Source of the DNA: an uncultured bacterium
GTDB lineage: Bacteria > Actinomycetota > Coriobacteriia > Coriobacteriales > Coriobacteriaceae
Length of the DNA: 6,456 nucleotides
Assembly: GCA_905216045.1 (NCBI GenBank)
Contig: CAJMSL010000111.1
Coordinates: 1-6,456 of the forward strand
Direction of reading: 5' to 3'
The position numbers and the translations under genes are program-made. Shown here one piece after another: positions 1 to 5,636 of this stretch; positions within the stretch are counted from its first letter, which is position 1, and every line of letters begins with the position of its first letter. The notes under the pieces are model-generated. The model worked only from the letters and a program-made list of their open reading frames with translations. It did not search any database and was not told the origin of the DNA.

Positions 1-78
1 CCCAACACCTCCAAGAGCCAGCTGATGACCGACCTCTACAACTCCGGTGATATTGGAATTTTTTGGTAGACCACCGAG
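1..78. other. Left-end segment that does not continue the reductase gene
   Basis: A reductase of this family should have about 75 more residues upstream (the FAD-binding barrel), so coding sequence for it is expected here. In the frame of the downstream gene, bases 1-66 read PNTSKSQLMTDLYNSGDIGIFW and then stop at TAG (67-69). Family members usually carry a motif like VGKTTEML just before STYEAG. Here GGT-AG-ACC-ACC-GAG-ATG (65-81) would read GKTTEM if one A were added after GGTA, so a one-base deletion is possible. The frame that would then lie upstream has TGA TGA at 29-34, so a single indel rescues only about 10 codons. The segment is either a mis-joined contig end or a damaged gene. I do not recognise the 22-residue reading as any protein. 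Confidence 0.5.
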
Positions 79-705
79 ATGCTTTCCACCTACGAGGCCG
101 GCGAGTCGCTGCGCGACGTCGTGGGCCCGCTGGGCGTTCCCACCGAGATGGCCGCGGGCCCCTGCGCCGTCATTGGCGGCGGCGTCGGCCTGGCAATTGC
201 CTTCCCGGTCGCCAAGCACCTGGTCGAGACCGGTCACGAAGTTCACGCCATCATGGGCGCCCGCACCAAGGACCTCCTGCTCATGGAGGACCAGTTCCGC
301 GAGCTCCTCGACGAGGACCACATCCACATCACCACTGACGACGGCTCCTACGGCGAGCAGGGCGTTGTCACCGCTCCGTTGGAGCGCCTGCTGCAGGACA
401 AGGCCGTGAGCCAGGTCTTCTGCGTCGGCCCCGTTCCGATGATGAAGTTCTCGACCCTCACCGCCCAGAAATACGACACCCCCATCACCGCGTCCCTCAA
501 CCCCATCATGGTTGACGGCACCGGTATGTGCGGCTGCTGCCGCGTCGAGGTGGGCGGCGTGACCAAGTTCGCTTGCGTCGACGGCCCCGACTTCGATGCC
601 ACCCTGGTCGACTGGGATGACCTTCGTGCCCGCCAGGCCGCTTACCGTTCCGAAGAGGGCGAGTCCCTCAAGGCCTATGAGGAAAAGAGCTGCGCATGCC
701 ACTAG
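79..705 (+). CDS. FAD/NAD(P)-binding reductase subunit, NfnA/SfnB type (5'-truncated)
   Basis: This is the C-terminal part of a sulfide dehydrogenase/dihydroorotate dehydrogenase B-like subunit, the small subunit of NADH-dependent ferredoxin:NADP oxidoreductase. In that cytoplasmic complex it binds FAD, NAD(H) and one 2Fe-2S cluster. Seen here: GPLG at 16-19 after the missing flavin barrel; a nucleotide-binding loop IGGGVGLA (32-39); CVGPVPMM (115-122); and an iron-sulfur motif with D146, C151, C154 and C166 (DGTGMCGCC, then FACVDGP). The D-x4-C-x2-C-x11-C spacing matches the Asp/Cys3 cluster of Nfn small subunits, where PyrK has Cys first; C153 is an extra cysteine. The tail ends in CACH. 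Full-length relatives have about 280 residues; only 208 are open here, and M1 is an internal methionine rather than a true start. It overlaps the next gene by 10 bases, as usual for this pair. Confidence 0.85.
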   Translation: MLSTYEAGESLRDVVGPLGVPTEMAAGPCAVIGGGVGLAIAFPVAKHLVETGHEVHAIMGARTKDLLLMEDQFRELLDEDHIHITTDDGSYGEQGVVTAPLERLLQDKAVSQVFCVGPVPMMKFSTLTAQKYDTPITASLNPIMVDGTGMCGCCRVEVGGVTKFACVDGPDFDATLVDWDDLRARQAAYRSEEGESLKAYEEKSCACH

Positions 706-2105
706 TTAACGGTCGTTTCGTTGCCGATATGAAGTCGCCCCGCACCCCCGATAACGAGGAGCCGGCTGCCGAGCGCGCCTGCGACTTCCGCCCCGTCGAC
801 AAGGGCTTCTCCGAGGAGATGGCGCTGGCCGAGGCCGAGCGCTGCCTCAACTGCAAGAAGCCGTTCTGTGTTGAGGGCTGCCCCGTCAACATCAACATCC
901 CCCGCTTTATCGAGCAGATCCGCGCGAAGGACTTCGGCGGCGCTCTCGATACCATCCGCGAGGACTCCATGCTTCCCGCCATCTGCGGCCGTGTCTGCCC
1001 GCAGGAGAACCAGTGCGAGGGCAAGTGCATCCGTGGTAAAAAGTCCGAGCCCGTGGCCATCGGCCAGCTCGAGCGCTTCCTGGGTGATCGCCCCGAGCTC
1101 GCCTCCACGCCCAAGATGGCCCCCAAGAACGGCAAGAAGGTCGCCGTCGTCGGCTCCGGCCCGTCCGGCATCACCTGCGCCGGCGAGCTCGCCCGTAACG
1201 GCTTTGACGTTACCGTCTTCGAGGCCTTCTTCACCGGCGGCGGCGTGCTGGTCTACGGCATCCCCGAGTTCCGTCTGCCCAAGGCGGTCGTCAAGCGCGA
1301 GATTGACGGCCTGGAGGACATGGGCGTCAAGTTTGAGTACAACTCCGTCGTGGGCAACATGGCCACGGCCGAGGAGCTGTTCGAGCAGGGCTTCGACGCC
1401 ATCTACGTGGCGACCGGCGCTGGCCTGCCCAAGTTCCTCAACGTCCCCGGCGAGAACCTGCCCAACGTCTTCTTCGCCAACGAGTACCTCACCCGCGTGA
1501 ACCTGATGAAGGCCAACAAGTTCCCCGAGTACGACACCCCCACCAAGCACGGCAAGAACGTCGTCGTCTTTGGTGGCGGCAACGTGGCTATGGACGCCGT
1601 CCGTACCGCCAAGCGTCTGGGCGCCGAGCACGCCATCATCGCCTACCGTCGTACCGAGGACGAGATGCCCTGCCGTCGCGCCGAGCTGCACCACGCTAAG
1701 GCCGAGGGCGTCGAGGTTCTGCCGCTCGTCTCCCCGCTCGAGTTTGTCGCTGGCGAGGACGGCTCCGTATGCGCCGTCAAGGTCCAGAAGATGGAGCTCG
1801 GCGAGCCCGACGAGTCCGGCCGTCGTCGCCCGGTGCCCATCGAGGGCGCCATCGAGGAGATTCCCTGCGATGTCGCGATCTCGGCTATCGGCACCAACGC
1901 CAACCCCTTCGCAAAAAAGATCGGTGGCAAGATGGAGCTCAACAAGTGGGGCTACATCGTCGCCGACGAGGAGACCGGCCAGACCACCGATCCCCGCATC
2001 TGGGCCGGCGGCGACATCGTCACCGGTGCCGCTACGGTCATTCTGGCGATGGGCGCCGGCAAGAAGGCCGCTGCCTCCATCACCAAGAGCCTGCTGGGCG
2101 AGTAA
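696..2105 (+). CDS. gltA: GltA/NfnB-type NADPH-dependent flavoprotein oxidoreductase
   Basis: This complete 469-residue protein of the glutamate synthase small-subunit family carries FAD, NADP(H) and two 4Fe-4S clusters. Its N-terminal ferredoxin-like domain has C50, C53, C58, C62 (CLNC...GCP) and C97, C101, C107, C111 (ICGRVCPQENQCEGKC). A Rossmann FAD loop GSGPSG is at 153-158, the NADPH loop GGGNVA at 294-299 followed by the phosphate-binding YRRTEDEMP (318-326), and the C-terminal FAD site AGGD at 437-440. The length is normal and no key residue is missing. The start at 696 lies inside the previous gene, with GAGGA (679-683) upstream at a long spacing of 12 bases. Such proteins are often named glutamate synthase gltA. 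However, no large glutamate synthase subunit is present, and fusion-like coupling to the NfnA-type subunit points to Nfn: reversible, flavin-bifurcating transfer between NADH, NADPH and ferredoxin. The function is inferred from the pair. Confidence 0.9.
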   Translation: MPLVNGRFVADMKSPRTPDNEEPAAERACDFRPVDKGFSEEMALAEAERCLNCKKPFCVEGCPVNINIPRFIEQIRAKDFGGALDTIREDSMLPAICGRVCPQENQCEGKCIRGKKSEPVAIGQLERFLGDRPELASTPKMAPKNGKKVAVVGSGPSGITCAGELARNGFDVTVFEAFFTGGGVLVYGIPEFRLPKAVVKREIDGLEDMGVKFEYNSVVGNMATAEELFEQGFDAIYVATGAGLPKFLNVPGENLPNVFFANEYLTRVNLMKANKFPEYDTPTKHGKNVVVFGGGNVAMDAVRTAKRLGAEHAIIAYRRTEDEMPCRRAELHHAKAEGVEVLPLVSPLEFVAGEDGSVCAVKVQKMELGEPDESGRRRPVPIEGAIEEIPCDVAISAIGTNANPFAKKIGGKMELNKWGYIVADEETGQTTDPRIWAGGDIVTGAATVILAMGAGKKAAASITKSLLGE

Positions 2106-2133
2106 TCACCTACAGCGCTAACCACCAAACGGC

Positions 2134-2172
2134 AAAGTCCCCGTCGAGCACACGCCCGGCGGGGACTTTTTC
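2134..2172 (+). terminator. Rho-independent terminator after gltA
   Basis: AAAGTCCCCG (2134-2143) pairs perfectly with CGGGGACTTT (2160-2169) around a 16-base loop, and the stem runs into a five-T stretch (2167-2171). It lies 29 bases after the gltA stop, as expected for a terminator of the + strand operon. On the - strand the stem is followed by only TTT and then GCCG, so termination there would be weak. Confidence 0.85.
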
Positions 2173-2184
2173 TATGCCGATCGC

Positions 2185-2231
2185 CCGACCACCACGATGG
2201 GGACAGGCACCTTTGTGATGGTTTTGGTCGG
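2185..2231. repeat. Inverted repeat enclosing a GGGGACAGGCACC motif
   Basis: CCGACCA (2185-2191) and TGGTCGG (2225-2231) form a perfect 7-bp inverted repeat touching the stop codon of the kinase gene. CAC (2192-2194) and GTG (2215-2217) could extend it with a bulge. The loop holds GGGGACAGGCACCTTTGTG (2199-2217), a string I associate with small dispersed intergenic repeats in gut bacteria; this is from memory and unverified. It has no T run on either strand, so it is not a standard terminator, although it could end - strand transcripts or protect their 3' end. Confidence 0.4.
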
Positions 2232-2855
2232 TTAGCCTTCGAGCTGCGCCACTTTGTAGCGGTAGGCAGCGGCAATGACGTCTTTACAGCCTTCGCGTCC
2301 CAACTTGGCGCGGTTGACAACGATATCCTTACCGCTCGTCATCTTCCACTTTCCGGCGCTGTAGCGCTTATAGAACGCCTCGCGCGCCTTCTGCTGCTGC
2401 TTGACCAGCTTGGCGCCCTTCTTTTTGTTAAGACCGCGCTTCTTGCGCACGATCTCGACGCGGTCCTCAAAGGGAGCGGTCACCAATACGGCAATGTGGT
2501 TGGGGTTGTTACGCAGCAGGTAATCGGACAGGCGGCCTTCGATAATGCAGCTCTCGGTCTCACCCAGATCCAAAATCACCTGGCTCATCTTTTGGAACAA
2601 CTTGTCCGAGTACGAACGGGCATCGTAGCGGTCGGGCAGAAACGCCATGTTCTCCACGGCCAGGCGCTCGTCGTAGGCGGCCATCTTGTCGAGCGACTCG
2701 CCCGCGCGCAGCGACGCACGCACCAGCAGCTCGTTATCGTACAGCGGAATCCCCAACTCGTCGGCAAGCATGCGACCAATCTCGTGGCCCTCGGCGCCAA
2801 AGTCGCGCGCGATGGTAATGACCACAGGATTCTTCTTGTTCTCCAGATCGCTCAT
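2232..2855 (-). CDS. Cytidylate kinase-like family protein
   Basis: A 207-residue P-loop protein of the cytidylate-kinase-like family (Cytidylate_kin2 type), whose members are predicted nucleoside-phosphate kinases of uncertain substrate. The N-terminus reads VVITIARDFGAEGHEIGRMLADELGIPLYD (11-40), aligning with the family pattern ITISRxxGSGGxxIGxxLA. The usual GSGG is changed here to GAEG (20-23), so the phosphate loop is atypical. CIIEGRLSDYLL (103-114) corresponds to the family's GRCADYIL-like segment. A very basic lid-like stretch (137-170, RKKRGLNKKKGAKLVKQQQ onward) follows, and VNRAKLG (180-186) is near the end. The start is supported by AGAAAGGAA (2861-2869 on the + strand, read in reverse) five bases upstream. 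The gene is monocistronic as far as can be seen and convergent with gltA. Family assignment is fairly sure; catalytic activity and substrate are not. Confidence 0.8.
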   Translation of the reverse strand: MSDLENKKNPVVITIARDFGAEGHEIGRMLADELGIPLYDNELLVRASLRAGESLDKMAAYDERLAVENMAFLPDRYDARSYSDKLFQKMSQVILDLGETESCIIEGRLSDYLLRNNPNHIAVLVTAPFEDRVEIVRKKRGLNKKKGAKLVKQQQKAREAFYKRYSAGKWKMTSGKDIVVNRAKLGREGCKDVIAAAYRYKVAQLEG

Positions 2856-2872
2856 CGCGATTCCTTTCTAAC

Positions 2873-2905
2873 AAATGAGAAATAGGCGATTCCTGATTCT
2901 CATTT
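2873..2905. promoter_or_regulatory. 9-bp inverted repeat upstream of the kinase gene
   Basis: AAATGAGAA (2873-2881) and TTCTCATTT (2897-2905) are perfect inverted copies around a 15-base spacer, beginning 18 bases upstream of the kinase start and just beyond its ribosome binding site. The spacer contains GCGATTCCT (2886-2894), which is repeated directly at 2857-2865 beside the start codon. The position suits an operator or a leader hairpin. I find no convincing -35/-10 pair nearby. It could also be a weak AT-rich terminator for transcripts arriving from the ABC operon. Confidence 0.4.
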
Positions 2906-2919
2906 TGTCACTTACGACC

Positions 2920-3027
2920 GTCCTGGTTTCCCAAGTGCGGCAGATTGCCCCGAAAGAGGAGCGCCGCGTACTAAATGTACGCAAGCGACGATTGAGGGGC
3001 AAGATGCCGTGCTTGGGGAAGCAGGAC
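2920..3027 (+). repeat. 108-base near-palindromic hairpin element, possible structured RNA
   Basis: The 32-base arms 2920-2951 and 2996-3027 are inverted copies of each other with 26 Watson-Crick matches. Three of the six mismatches become G-U pairs if the + strand is RNA (U2929-G3018, U2936-G3011, G2937-U3010), and two form a tandem G-A pair (G2943-A3004, A2944-G3003). On the - strand the same sites would be A-C and C-U clashes. The centre holds a second hairpin, GCGTAC (2966-2971) and GTACGC (2977-2982) with loop TAAAT, extended by CGC (2962-2964) with GCG (2985-2987) past a small C/AA bulge. Unpaired purine-rich GAAAGAGGAG (2952-2961) faces ACGATTGA (2988-2995). The right arm touches the stop codon of the ABC permease. 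No T run follows on the - strand (GGTCGTAAGTGAC). It may be a dispersed repeat, a MITE-like element or a small RNA; no protein is encoded. Confidence 0.6.
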
Positions 3028-3665
3028 TACGCTGCCACAATACGACGTTGATACGCTCGGACCAGCAGCGAGATACCAAAGTTGAGCACAAAGTACATCG
3101 CGAAAACCAGGCCGTAGAGCATAAGCACCTGCGACAGGTCGATCGCGTGGGCCATCACGACGTTGGCCGTGTACATGAGTTCGGCCACGTTAATGCCCGA
3201 AAGATACGAGCTGTCCTTGATGACGGTCGTGCACTGGCTAAACAGCGCCGGAATGATCGTCTTAAACGTCTGCGGCAGAATGATGTAGCGCATGGTGGCA
3301 AAGAAGCCAAAGCCCTGGCTCTGCGCTGCCTCAAACTGGCCGCGCGGAATCGAGTTGAGGCCGCCGCGCACAATCTCAGCCATAACAGCGCTGGTAAACA
3401 GCGTAAAGGCGATGGTCGAAATCACAATGTCCAAACCCTGCACCGTAAAGTAGATAAAAAGGATCCACAGCAGGTTCGGCGTGCAACGGAACAGCTCGAT
3501 ATAGGCACTCACCAAAATACGGAACGGGCGGGGCGCATAGCTTTTAACAAGCGCCAGCACCGTGCCAAAGATGAGCGAGAAAAAGATCGACAGCACCGAG
3601 ATCTCGATTGTCTTAACAAAGCCGCCCCAAATGTAGAGCAGGTTGGTTGCGTTGAAGATTTCCAT
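3027..3665 (-). CDS. Polar amino acid ABC transporter permease (distal)
   Basis: A 212-residue inner-membrane permease of the HisM/GlnP type. With its partner permease it forms the transmembrane channel for an amino acid importer. Hydrophobic segments lie roughly at 19-40, 49-76, 78-98, 128-148 and 178-203. The hallmark cytoplasmic EAA loop that contacts the ATPase is RGQFEAAQSQGFGFF through LPQ (108-132), and the family motif RCTPNLLWILFIYF is at 60-73. VIKDSSYLSGINVAELMY (148-165) is typical of this family. The start ATG at 3665 is three bases past the stop of the preceding permease, and its GAGGAGG ribosome site (3674-3680, reverse strand) lies in that gene's last codons, eight bases away, implying translational coupling. 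It is the last gene of the operon; its TAG overlaps the right arm of the hairpin element by one base. Confidence 0.92.
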   Translation of the reverse strand: MEIFNATNLLYIWGGFVKTIEISVLSIFFSLIFGTVLALVKSYAPRPFRILVSAYIELFRCTPNLLWILFIYFTVQGLDIVISTIAFTLFTSAVMAEIVRGGLNSIPRGQFEAAQSQGFGFFATMRYIILPQTFKTIIPALFSQCTTVIKDSSYLSGINVAELMYTANVVMAHAIDLSQVLMLYGLVFAMYFVLNFGISLLVRAYQRRIVAA

Positions 3666-3668
3666 GCG

Positions 3669-4415
3669 CTAGGCCTCCTCTACGTTGTCGAGCCCCAGCT
3701 CGGCCAGGCTCACGCCGCGCGGACGCTCCTTGGAGCGGCGCTCGAGCCACTGCACCAGCATGGCGAGCGGAAAGCAGATGATGAAGTACATAAGGCAGCA
3801 GACGATGTATCCCTGCAGGTAACCGTACAGACTCACAAAGTTGTCAGAACGGTACATAAGGTCGCCGCCGGCCACAAGCGCCAGCACCGACGTGTTCTTG
3901 ACCAGGTTGAGCGCCTGGTTACACAGCGGCGGCAGAATGATCTTGAACGTCTGGGGCAGCACGATGTACCAGTACGCCTGTGCACGGGTAAAGCCCTGGC
4001 TCTGGGCCGCCTCCATCTGACCGCGCGGAACCGCCTCGATACCGGTGCGGATGACCTCCGAGATGTAGGCCGCGTGATACAGGCCCACACCCAAGAAGCC
4101 CAGCACGAACGGCGCGATGCGCACCGGCTGGTCGGCACCGGTTATGGCCTGCAAAAACTGCGGACCGGCCATGTACATAAAGAGCACCTGTACGGGCAAC
4201 GGGGTGTTCTGGTAAAACTCCACGTACACGCGGCTTATGGCGCGCAGCACGCGCGAACGAGTGGTAGAGAACACGCCCAACAGCGTGCCCAGCACCAGCG
4301 ACAGCAGCAGACCGGCAACGACCACCTGCAGCGTCACGCCAAAGCCCTCCCAGAAGGGCCCCATATTTTGAAATGTCGTCGACCAACGGTCGGCGTCAAA
4401 TAATCCTTCGAGCAT
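3669..4415 (-). CDS. Polar amino acid ABC transporter permease (proximal)
   Basis: A 248-residue inner-membrane permease, second subunit of the same amino acid importer. Membrane segments are seen near 25-48, 72-90, 100-118, 150-180 and 200-223. The EAA loop is RGQMEAAQSQGF through IVLPQ (131-155), and FYQNTPLPVQVLFMY (67-81) matches the family's RGTPLLVQLFF-like site. VKNTSVLALVAGGDLMY (172-188) corresponds to the same region in the sister permease. The hydrophilic tail (225-248) ends GLDNVEEA and is longer than in the sister protein. I chose the start at 4415 over the farther ATG at 4448: a strong AGGAAGGA site sits five bases before it, and the longer version would overlap the binding-protein stop codon and add no conserved residues. 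The gap to the upstream gene is 25 bases. Confidence 0.92.
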   Translation of the reverse strand: MLEGLFDADRWSTTFQNMGPFWEGFGVTLQVVVAGLLLSLVLGTLLGVFSTTRSRVLRAISRVYVEFYQNTPLPVQVLFMYMAGPQFLQAITGADQPVRIAPFVLGFLGVGLYHAAYISEVIRTGIEAVPRGQMEAAQSQGFTRAQAYWYIVLPQTFKIILPPLCNQALNLVKNTSVLALVAGGDLMYRSDNFVSLYGYLQGYIVCCLMYFIICFPLAMLVQWLERRSKERPRGVSLAELGLDNVEEA

Positions 4416-4420
4416 TTGAT

Positions 4421-4430
4421 TCCTTCCTTG
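4421..4430 (-). promoter_or_regulatory. Ribosome binding site fixing the proximal permease start
   Basis: Read on the - strand this is CAAGGAAGGA, ending five bases before ATG at 4415. The alternative ATG at 4448 has no comparable site and lies inside the preceding coding sequence, so this site decides the start. Confidence 0.75.
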
Positions 4431-4440
4431 GACGATGCGC

Positions 4441-5316
4441 CTATACAAGACCCCAGGTCTTGACCTCTTGGTCGAGCCAGCCGTCGGCCAGGCGATCGCA
4501 AATCACCTGATCGACCACGGCCGAAAGGTCGCAGCCCTTCTTGGTCGCCACGCCGTAGCCCTGCTCGCCAAACTTGACCTCGGGCTGCAGCAGCTCAACG
4601 GTCTCGTTCATGTAACCGGCCAGCGTGGAGCGGTCCATGGCAAAGACGTCGATATTGCCGGCGTCGAGCGAACTCTTGATGATGGGATAGCCGCTAAAGG
4701 CCCTAAACTCGGGCTTGCAGCTAAAGCCGTTGTCCTTGATCATCTGCTCGATCAGGCCCTGCGTGGTGGCACCCTGGCTCACGCCAATGACCTTGCCGTC
4801 CAGATCCTCAATCGAGGTAAAGCCCGAACGCTTCTTGACCATGAGTCCCACGTAGTCGGTGCGGTACGGCGTCGAGAAATCCCAGCTCTTCTTGCGCTCG
4901 TCGGTGATGGTGTAGGTCGCCGCGACCACGTCGAGTTGGCCGTTATCGATCAGTGGGCCGCGCGTCTTGGGCGTTACGTCGGTAAACTCGACAAGCTCCT
5001 GGGCACGAGCCTTCTTGTAGCTCACACCAAAGACGGCAGCGGCGATCTGGTAGCACAAATCGACTTCCATGCCCTCAAAGCGGCCCTTGGCGGTGTCGTA
5101 ATAGCCGTAGCCGGGAACATCCTTCTTAACGCCGGCATTCAGATGGCCACGCGACTTGATGGCCGCAAGCTTGGACCCCTTGTCGGAGCCCTCACCGCTG
5201 GTGGAGTTGCCGCAACCGGTAAGCGCGGTCCCCGTCAGCGCGAGCATGCCGGCGCCAGCCAGCTGCAAAAAGTGACGGCGCGACACGGCCGCCCTCGTCA
5301 TATCCGTCATGTCCAT
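4441..5316 (-). CDS. Amino acid ABC transporter substrate-binding lipoprotein (SBP family 3)
   Basis: The extracytoplasmic binding protein of the importer, 291 residues from the chosen start. The N-terminus has a twin-arginine motif SRRHFLQ (12-18), a hydrophobic stretch, and a lipobox ALTG-C35 followed by a Ser/Gly-rich linker (GNSTSGEGSDKGS). This predicts a Tat-exported, lipid-anchored protein. The mature domain shows GRFEGMEVDLCYQIAAAVFG and the typical signature DVVAATYTITDERKKSWDFSTPYRTDYVGLMVKK, split over two segments of the family-3 fold. This signature most resembles glutamate/aspartate/glutamine binders such as PEB1a or GluB, so an acidic or amide amino acid is my guess; the ligand is not proven. 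The stop of the ATPase gene is eight bases upstream. The start is uncertain: ATGs at 5316, 5310 and 5301 are all in frame and none has a strong ribosome site, while the farther ATG at 5358 lies inside the ATPase gene. Confidence 0.88.
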   Translation of the reverse strand: MDMTDMTRAAVSRRHFLQLAGAGMLALTGTALTGCGNSTSGEGSDKGSKLAAIKSRGHLNAGVKKDVPGYGYYDTAKGRFEGMEVDLCYQIAAAVFGVSYKKARAQELVEFTDVTPKTRGPLIDNGQLDVVAATYTITDERKKSWDFSTPYRTDYVGLMVKKRSGFTSIEDLDGKVIGVSQGATTQGLIEQMIKDNGFSCKPEFRAFSGYPIIKSSLDAGNIDVFAMDRSTLAGYMNETVELLQPEVKFGEQGYGVATKKGCDLSAVVDQVICDRLADGWLDQEVKTWGLV

Positions 5317-5324
5317 CACCGCGC

Positions 5325-5636
5325 CTAGTGCAGAATCTTGGACAGGAACTCGCGGCAACGCGGGTTCTCGGGGTTATCGAAGAAGTGCTCGGGCGTGCCC
5401 TCCTCCAGAATGCGGCCGTCCTCCATAAAGATGACGCGGTCGGCCACCTGGCGCGCAAAGCCCATCTCGTGCGTCACGCAGATCATGGTGATGTCCTCCT
5501 GCGCGAGCTCAATCATAACGTCCAGTACCTCCTGGACCATCTCGGGGTCGAGCGCCGAGGTCGGCTCGGCAAAGCACAGGATGTCGGGCGTCATGGCGAG
5601 CGCACGCGCGATAGCGACGCGCTGCTGCTGACCGGC
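5325..5636 (-). CDS. Amino acid ABC transporter ATPase, C-terminal fragment
   Basis: The ATP-hydrolysing subunit of the importer; about 100 of the usual ~245 residues are present. Recognisable on the - strand are the tail of the signature motif (GQQQRVAIARAL), Walker B and D-loop (ILCFAEPTSALDPE), the H-loop (VTHEMGFARQVADRV) and a normal C-terminus (PRCREFLSKILH). The Walker A half is absent because the sequence switches at about 5634-5636: the residues before GQQQ read AA where the family has SG. This truncation is probably an assembly join rather than a real pseudogene. One odd residue: Walker B reads CFAEPTS, where nearly all relatives have an Asp before the catalytic Glu (codon at 5568-5570, GCC on the coding strand). 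The stop TAG (5325-5327) is eight bases before the binding-protein start, so this gene headed the visible operon; any promoter lies beyond the join. Confidence 0.85.
   Translation of the reverse strand, partial: AGQQQRVAIARALAMTPDILCFAEPTSALDPEMVQEVLDVMIELAQEDITMICVTHEMGFARQVADRVIFMEDGRILEEGTPEHFFDNPENPRCREFLSKILH
5616..5636. other. Probable chimeric assembly junction
   Basis: To the left, the - strand codes for the ABC ATPase up to GQQQRVA; to the right, the + strand codes for SrfB from DALLLTGRPS. Bases 5616-5634 satisfy both conserved motifs at once, while ATPase homology ends right after and SrfB homology begins right before. Two unrelated protein families meeting inside their conserved cores over about 19 shared bases is best explained by an assembler joining two genomes at a common k-mer. 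Confidence 0.75.

Noticed and set aside
702..1694. 330-codon open frame on the - strand
   Set aside because: It is antisense to gltA, with low-complexity Leu/Gly/Ala/Asp/Val composition and no domain.
2975..2995. Tiny frame MYASDD after a GAGGAG-like site inside the hairpin
   Set aside because: Six codons within a base-paired region, with the ATG in the apical hairpin; no support for translation.
2938..3009. Kink-turn RNA around the tandem G-A pair
   Set aside because: A kink-turn needs a three-base bulge next to the G-A pairs; here the helix continues on both sides without a bulge.
2920..3027. Long hairpin as a Rho-independent terminator of the ABC operon
   Set aside because: No T run follows the stem on the - strand, the arms are far longer than usual, and the mismatches favour folding of the other strand.
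3009..4403. 464-codon open frame on the + strand
   Set aside because: It is antisense to both permease genes, whose EAA motifs and membrane segments are clear; its translation is rich in His, Arg and Gln with no recognisable domain, as expected of a GC-rich shadow frame.
4416..4448. Longer start for the proximal permease at 4448
   Set aside because: It overlaps the binding-protein stop and lacks a ribosome site, whereas ATG 4415 has AGGAAGGA at good spacing.
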